From Serpentinimonas maccroryi (GTDB lineage Bacteria; Pseudomonadota; Gammaproteobacteria; Burkholderiales; Burkholderiaceae_C), in NCBI RefSeq assembly GCF_000828915.1, contig NZ_AP014569.1, forward strand, positions 620,001 to 684,000: 64,000 nucleotides of DNA, given 5' to 3'. The position numbers and the translations under genes are program-made. The notes under the pieces were generated by a model that was not told the origin of the DNA, did not search any database, and saw only the letters and a list, made by a program, of their open reading frames with translations. The number at the start of each line of letters is the position of its first letter. The stretch's first letter is position 1. Shown here one piece after another: positions 60,909 through 64,000 of the stretch.

Positions 60909-63431
60909 TTACTTGGATACCGCCGCGAACAGATCATCAAGCTGCGGGTTGCTGGTGATCAGCAGCAGCTTCTTGATCGTGGCGGCCTGGTTGATTTCCA
61001 GGCGCGCAAAATGCTCGCCACCAGCCGAAGACTGCTTGCGGATCAGTTGGATGCGCCCGAATAACCCGCCGTGCTTTTCCGCAAACTTTGCCAGCCCGAC
61101 GGCCTTCTCAAAGTTGTCGCTAAGACTCGGGTCGTGGGGCTCAAGAATGTCGATGGTGAATTCGTTGCCGACTTTGCGCACCACGACTAAATCCGGGAAC
61201 ATTGGTCGGACATCACCGCCCTTCTCGTACGGAATCTCCAGCGACCATGGCTTGCGATCCAGATTGCGCAACCAGCCGACCACCCCAGGTTTGGCCAGTT
61301 CTTCCTTCAGCACCCCGGCTTCCCAGGTGCCCAATTCGGCACGGAACTGGCCGTTGCCTTCCACATACAGGTGGCGCTCCCAGAGGGGATCGGTAGGCAA
61401 TCGCTTGAAGTCGATGGATGCTGGCAAATGCCATGGCACTTCGTTGGGCTTGGCCGTCGCCAGCCGCAGCTTCTCGTAATTGAGGCGCCGCTGCTCCTTG
61501 AGTTTGTAGATGGCCTTCTTGTGCTGGTCATAAAGACCATCGAAGGCTGCCTCTGCCTTTGATTCCAGCACTGCCATTTCTGCCGCGTTGCGTGCCAGGA
61601 CGATGGCCTCAACCTTGACTTCCAGCGCATCACGATCCGCGTGGGCGCGCCAATACTCCATCTGCAAACCGTGACTGAAGGCGCGCCCAGCCTCTTCAAA
61701 CAGCCGATCAATGTCCACGTCCGATGCATCGATGTGATAGTCCGCAGTCGGCTCTGCCACACCAGTGCCGTTATTGACAGCCAGAGTCCGCAGGCCAACC
61801 TGCGTGATCGCTTTGGCTGCAGCATCGAACTGGTCTGCCGCCTTGATCGCGGCGACCCGCTGTCCCATCCACTCAACAATCTGCTGCTTGGCTTGGCCCC
61901 AGGCATCGTCATCAATCTCATCGATGGTCAGGCTGCGTGAGATGGCCATATACCGGCGCAGCGGACTTTGTGCCCGAGCGGCATTCACGCGGTAGGTGAT
62001 CAATTCGTCGAGTGCCGCAAAGATGAACTCGCAGCCTTCGCGCCGCTTGAGCACCACCAGATTGCGGCTAGAGCCTGTCTCGGCGGGCGGCACATCTTCC
62101 GCGTTGTGCAGCGAGGCCATCACGCTTTCCACAGCACCCGTATCGAAGTACGGCAAAAACAGATGCACGTCGTTGAGCGCGGCATCCTTTTCGATGCGGC
62201 GCGCCAGTGGCGTGCGCACCATCCGGCCCAGCAATTGGGCAATGTAGGTGTGATCCTCCGCACGGCGGAACGACATCATCACCTCGGCGCGCGGGCAATC
62301 CCAGCCGGTGGACAGGCTGGTCTTGAAGAACACCACACCGATGTTTTTGTCCGCGTCAATCCGCGAGGCTTCGACCTTGCGCACCCGGCGGCCGCCCACA
62401 TCCAGGTCGCCCGTGTCGTGCATCGCGTGGGCGACCTCACCTTCGTTCAGGCGGCGGCCAATGGCGCTCTCGATCACGGTCAACGCTGCACCGAGGTCGG
62501 TCTTGGTTAGTTGCCGGTCGGTACCGTTTTCGACCTGAACCACCAGCACGGGCCAGATAGTTTGCTCTTTTTCGTCATGGCAATACCCGCTCCATGCCGA
62601 AGTCATCTGCCCCCAACGCCGAGCCGCTTCTTCCAAAAGCGCCATCTCAGCCGTGGTGGTGGCTTCAGGGTGATGAATCAGGATGCGGTCTTTCAGCAGG
62701 CCAGACTTGCGCACCTCCTCAGCCGGCACGGCCACCTTGTGCGTGGTCACGGTGTGTTCGGCATTCGCAATCAAATCGAGGAATCGTTTCGGCGTGGCCG
62801 ACACCCCAATCACCATCGGCATCTTGACCAGGCCAACCTCGGGGTAGCCCAGCAAGAAGCGCTGCATCAAGGTCTGCGCAGCCTGCGCGCCTTTGCCAGA
62901 AGTCATGCCGCGGTGCGCTTCATCAATCACCACATAGAAGCGGTCAGGAATAGCCCGCGCAGTGTTGGTCAGCGTTTCCCAAATCAGATGCTGCCGTCCA
63001 TCGCCGCGGTTGGTCAGCGGTTGATTGACCGCCAGCTTTTGGGTGTTGATGAAATAGATACGCCCGCCGTCCAGCCGGGGCGCGTCGAAATGTGCATCGA
63101 TGGTGATGAGCTGGTTGACCCGATACACCTTGTCCGATTTGCCCTCAATCTTGAGCTTGGTCTGCTCGTTGAGCTCAGGCATGTCCGACACCCACAGGAT
63201 CACGGCATCCGGTTGGGGTGCCCAATCCAGCGGCCAAGCCAGTTGATCATCCGGCTCATCCAGGATGGCCTCGAACAGCGCCGTCATCATGATTGTCTTG
63301 CCGCTGCCGGTGGCCGCCGACAAGGCGACGACTTGCTGGTTGTCTGGCGAGACACTCTTACGGGCGCTCACCAAGGCATCGCGCAGCTTACCCAACGCGT
63401 CTTTCTGAAAATCGAACAGCGTGACCTTCAT
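60909..63431 (-). CDS. Type III-like restriction helicase-nuclease (Res)
   Basis: 840 residues. SF2 helicase: Walker A SAATGSGKTIMMTAL at 38-52, DEAH at 170-173 (VVIDEAHRGMTSGKG), VSATPKRFLD, and RMVRTPLARRIE as motif VI. A C-terminal PD-(D/E)xK-like block (FPDLVVVRKVGNEFTIDILEPHD, in parts) fits Res nucleases. The start overlaps the upstream methyltransferase gene by 4 bp. It is shorter than classic type III Res (~950-1000), and the enzyme class is assigned from motifs and neighbour only. Confidence 0.88.
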   Translation of the reverse strand: MKVTLFDFQKDALGKLRDALVSARKSVSPDNQQVVALSAATGSGKTIMMTALFEAILDEPDDQLAWPLDWAPQPDAVILWVSDMPELNEQTKLKIEGKSDKVYRVNQLITIDAHFDAPRLDGGRIYFINTQKLAVNQPLTNRGDGRQHLIWETLTNTARAIPDRFYVVIDEAHRGMTSGKGAQAAQTLMQRFLLGYPEVGLVKMPMVIGVSATPKRFLDLIANAEHTVTTHKVAVPAEEVRKSGLLKDRILIHHPEATTTAEMALLEEAARRWGQMTSAWSGYCHDEKEQTIWPVLVVQVENGTDRQLTKTDLGAALTVIESAIGRRLNEGEVAHAMHDTGDLDVGGRRVRKVEASRIDADKNIGVVFFKTSLSTGWDCPRAEVMMSFRRAEDHTYIAQLLGRMVRTPLARRIEKDAALNDVHLFLPYFDTGAVESVMASLHNAEDVPPAETGSSRNLVVLKRREGCEFIFAALDELITYRVNAARAQSPLRRYMAISRSLTIDEIDDDAWGQAKQQIVEWMGQRVAAIKAADQFDAAAKAITQVGLRTLAVNNGTGVAEPTADYHIDASDVDIDRLFEEAGRAFSHGLQMEYWRAHADRDALEVKVEAIVLARNAAEMAVLESKAEAAFDGLYDQHKKAIYKLKEQRRLNYEKLRLATAKPNEVPWHLPASIDFKRLPTDPLWERHLYVEGNGQFRAELGTWEAGVLKEELAKPGVVGWLRNLDRKPWSLEIPYEKGGDVRPMFPDLVVVRKVGNEFTIDILEPHDPSLSDNFEKAVGLAKFAEKHGGLFGRIQLIRKQSSAGGEHFARLEINQAATIKKLLLITSNPQLDDLFAAVSK

Positions 63432-64000
63432 GCCCGCACTCCCTGTGTGTCGGTGTGACCGGCAGCGCGGTCCTGGTTCTTGTTGATCATGAAATTGAGC
63501 AGGTAATCGCGGTACAACTGCACTACAGCCAAGCTAGGGTTGGCCTTGCCCGCCACCTCGCGCACGTCCTGCGCCATGGTTTTGAAAGATTCATCCGCGT
63601 CGGTGACGATGAACACCTGCGACAAGCCGGTGCGACCTTCCAGCGACTTCAGCAAACGGCCCATGCGGGTTTCATCCAGCAACACCACGAAGTTGCCGCA
63701 TTCCGGCGCAAACAGCACAGGTTCCGGCTCGCCGCGCTTCAATTCAGGCCGCGGCCCCACGGCGCCCGCCTTCAGCCACAGCAGCGGCAGGATTTCGTGG
63801 AAGGCGCGGCGCAGCGACACGCGTTCGCGCTCCAGAAAATCCAGCTTGAAGTACGCGAGGTTAGAGGCAAAGCCCGCGCTCATCGGGCGCTTTTCTTCCT
63901 CCGGCACCAGTATCGACCCGAGCAACTCCACCACCTGCGCCTTCAACTGGTCGAACACACGCTTGACGGGCGTGACGATATAGAAGTCGGTGATGTGCTC
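63428..64000 (-). CDS. C-terminal part of a type III-like DNA methyltransferase (cut by window end)
   Basis: The frame is open to the window edge; about 190 codons are visible. EHITDFYIVTPVKRVFDQL, GSILVPEEEKRPMSAGFASN, LPLLWLKAGAVGPRP and VVQLYRDYLLNFMINKNQ match the C-terminal region of site-specific adenine methyltransferases paired with Res helicases. The catalytic SAM and DPPY motifs would be outside the window. The apparent start at 63958 is a GTG inside the gene, not the true start. Confidence 0.78.
   Translation of the reverse strand, partial: EHITDFYIVTPVKRVFDQLKAQVVELLGSILVPEEEKRPMSAGFASNLAYFKLDFLERERVSLRRAFHEILPLLWLKAGAVGPRPELKRGEPEPVLFAPECGNFVVLLDETRMGRLLKSLEGRTGLSQVFIVTDADESFKTMAQDVREVAGKANPSLAVVQLYRDYLLNFMINKNQDRAAGHTDTQGVRA

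Noticed and set aside
56780-64000. BREX, DISARM or Druantia system
   Set aside because: The marker genes (pglX/brxL/pglZ, drmABC, druE) are not present in the visible part; only the methyltransferase, Res helicase and DUF262 genes are seen.

Overview
This window looks like a chromosomal segment of a high-GC betaproteobacterium, most likely Comamonadaceae (Burkholderiales). The evidence is the gene neighbourhoods (purD-hemF-nadD-rsfS-rlmH-maf-rng; tolB-pal-cpoB; moxR-DUF58-tgpA) and a GC-rich double-hairpin intergenic repeat (33822-33985) of a type I know from that family. No species-level call is possible from sequence alone.

Layout. 1-3 kb: a regulator/methyltransferase fusion cut by the window edge, then azlCD branched-chain amino acid export genes. 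3-10.2 kb: a dense core operon, yebC-purD-hemF-nadD-rsfS-rlmH-maf-rng, mostly joined by 4-bp ATGA/GTGA overlaps. 10.3-17.1 kb: msbA-like exporter divergent from tolB-pal-cpoB (Tol-Pal envelope system), then a YeeE/YedE transporter and tcdA. 17.2 kb: tRNA-Lys(UUU). 17.5-22.8 kb: a toxin-antitoxin (TA) island in which parDE, vapBC, mqsRA, a broken XRE antitoxin, a hicA stub plus hicB, and a DarT/NADAR pair follow one another. From vapBC onward, each unit lies between copies of a REP-like motif (GGTCTGACCCCGATTT). 23-39.1 kb: core genes again: parC, ridA, comEC, a minus-strand cluster (moxR, DUF58, tgpA, mltB, a carboxysomal-type carbonic anhydrase homologue), a histone-deacetylase-family hydrolase, and modABC-modE with a recognisable ModE box. 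39.3-44.5 kb: insertion-sequence debris (truncated IS1380; an intact IS3-type element that splits a small membrane-protein gene; an internally deleted IS5-type element; an IS3 transposase tail), an alpha/beta hydrolase and a truncated CIA30 gene.

44.6-64 kb is a defence island. It carries a Phd/RelE pair, an orphan ParD, a DUF6155-like gene, a frameshifted rhuM, a type I restriction-modification operon (hsdM-hsdS-fic-hsdR) preceded by a small winged-helix gene, and a TacA/TacT acetyltransferase pair. It ends in a four-gene unit of type III-like methyltransferase (cut by the window end), Res helicase-nuclease and two DUF262 proteins. Imperfect direct repeats at about 44.58 and 56.6 kb bracket the type I/TA block.

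The two observations I rate highest are the REP-delimited TA cassette array at 18.3-22.8 kb and the mod-res-DUF262-DUF262 operon at 56.8-64 kb, which may be one composite anti-phage system.
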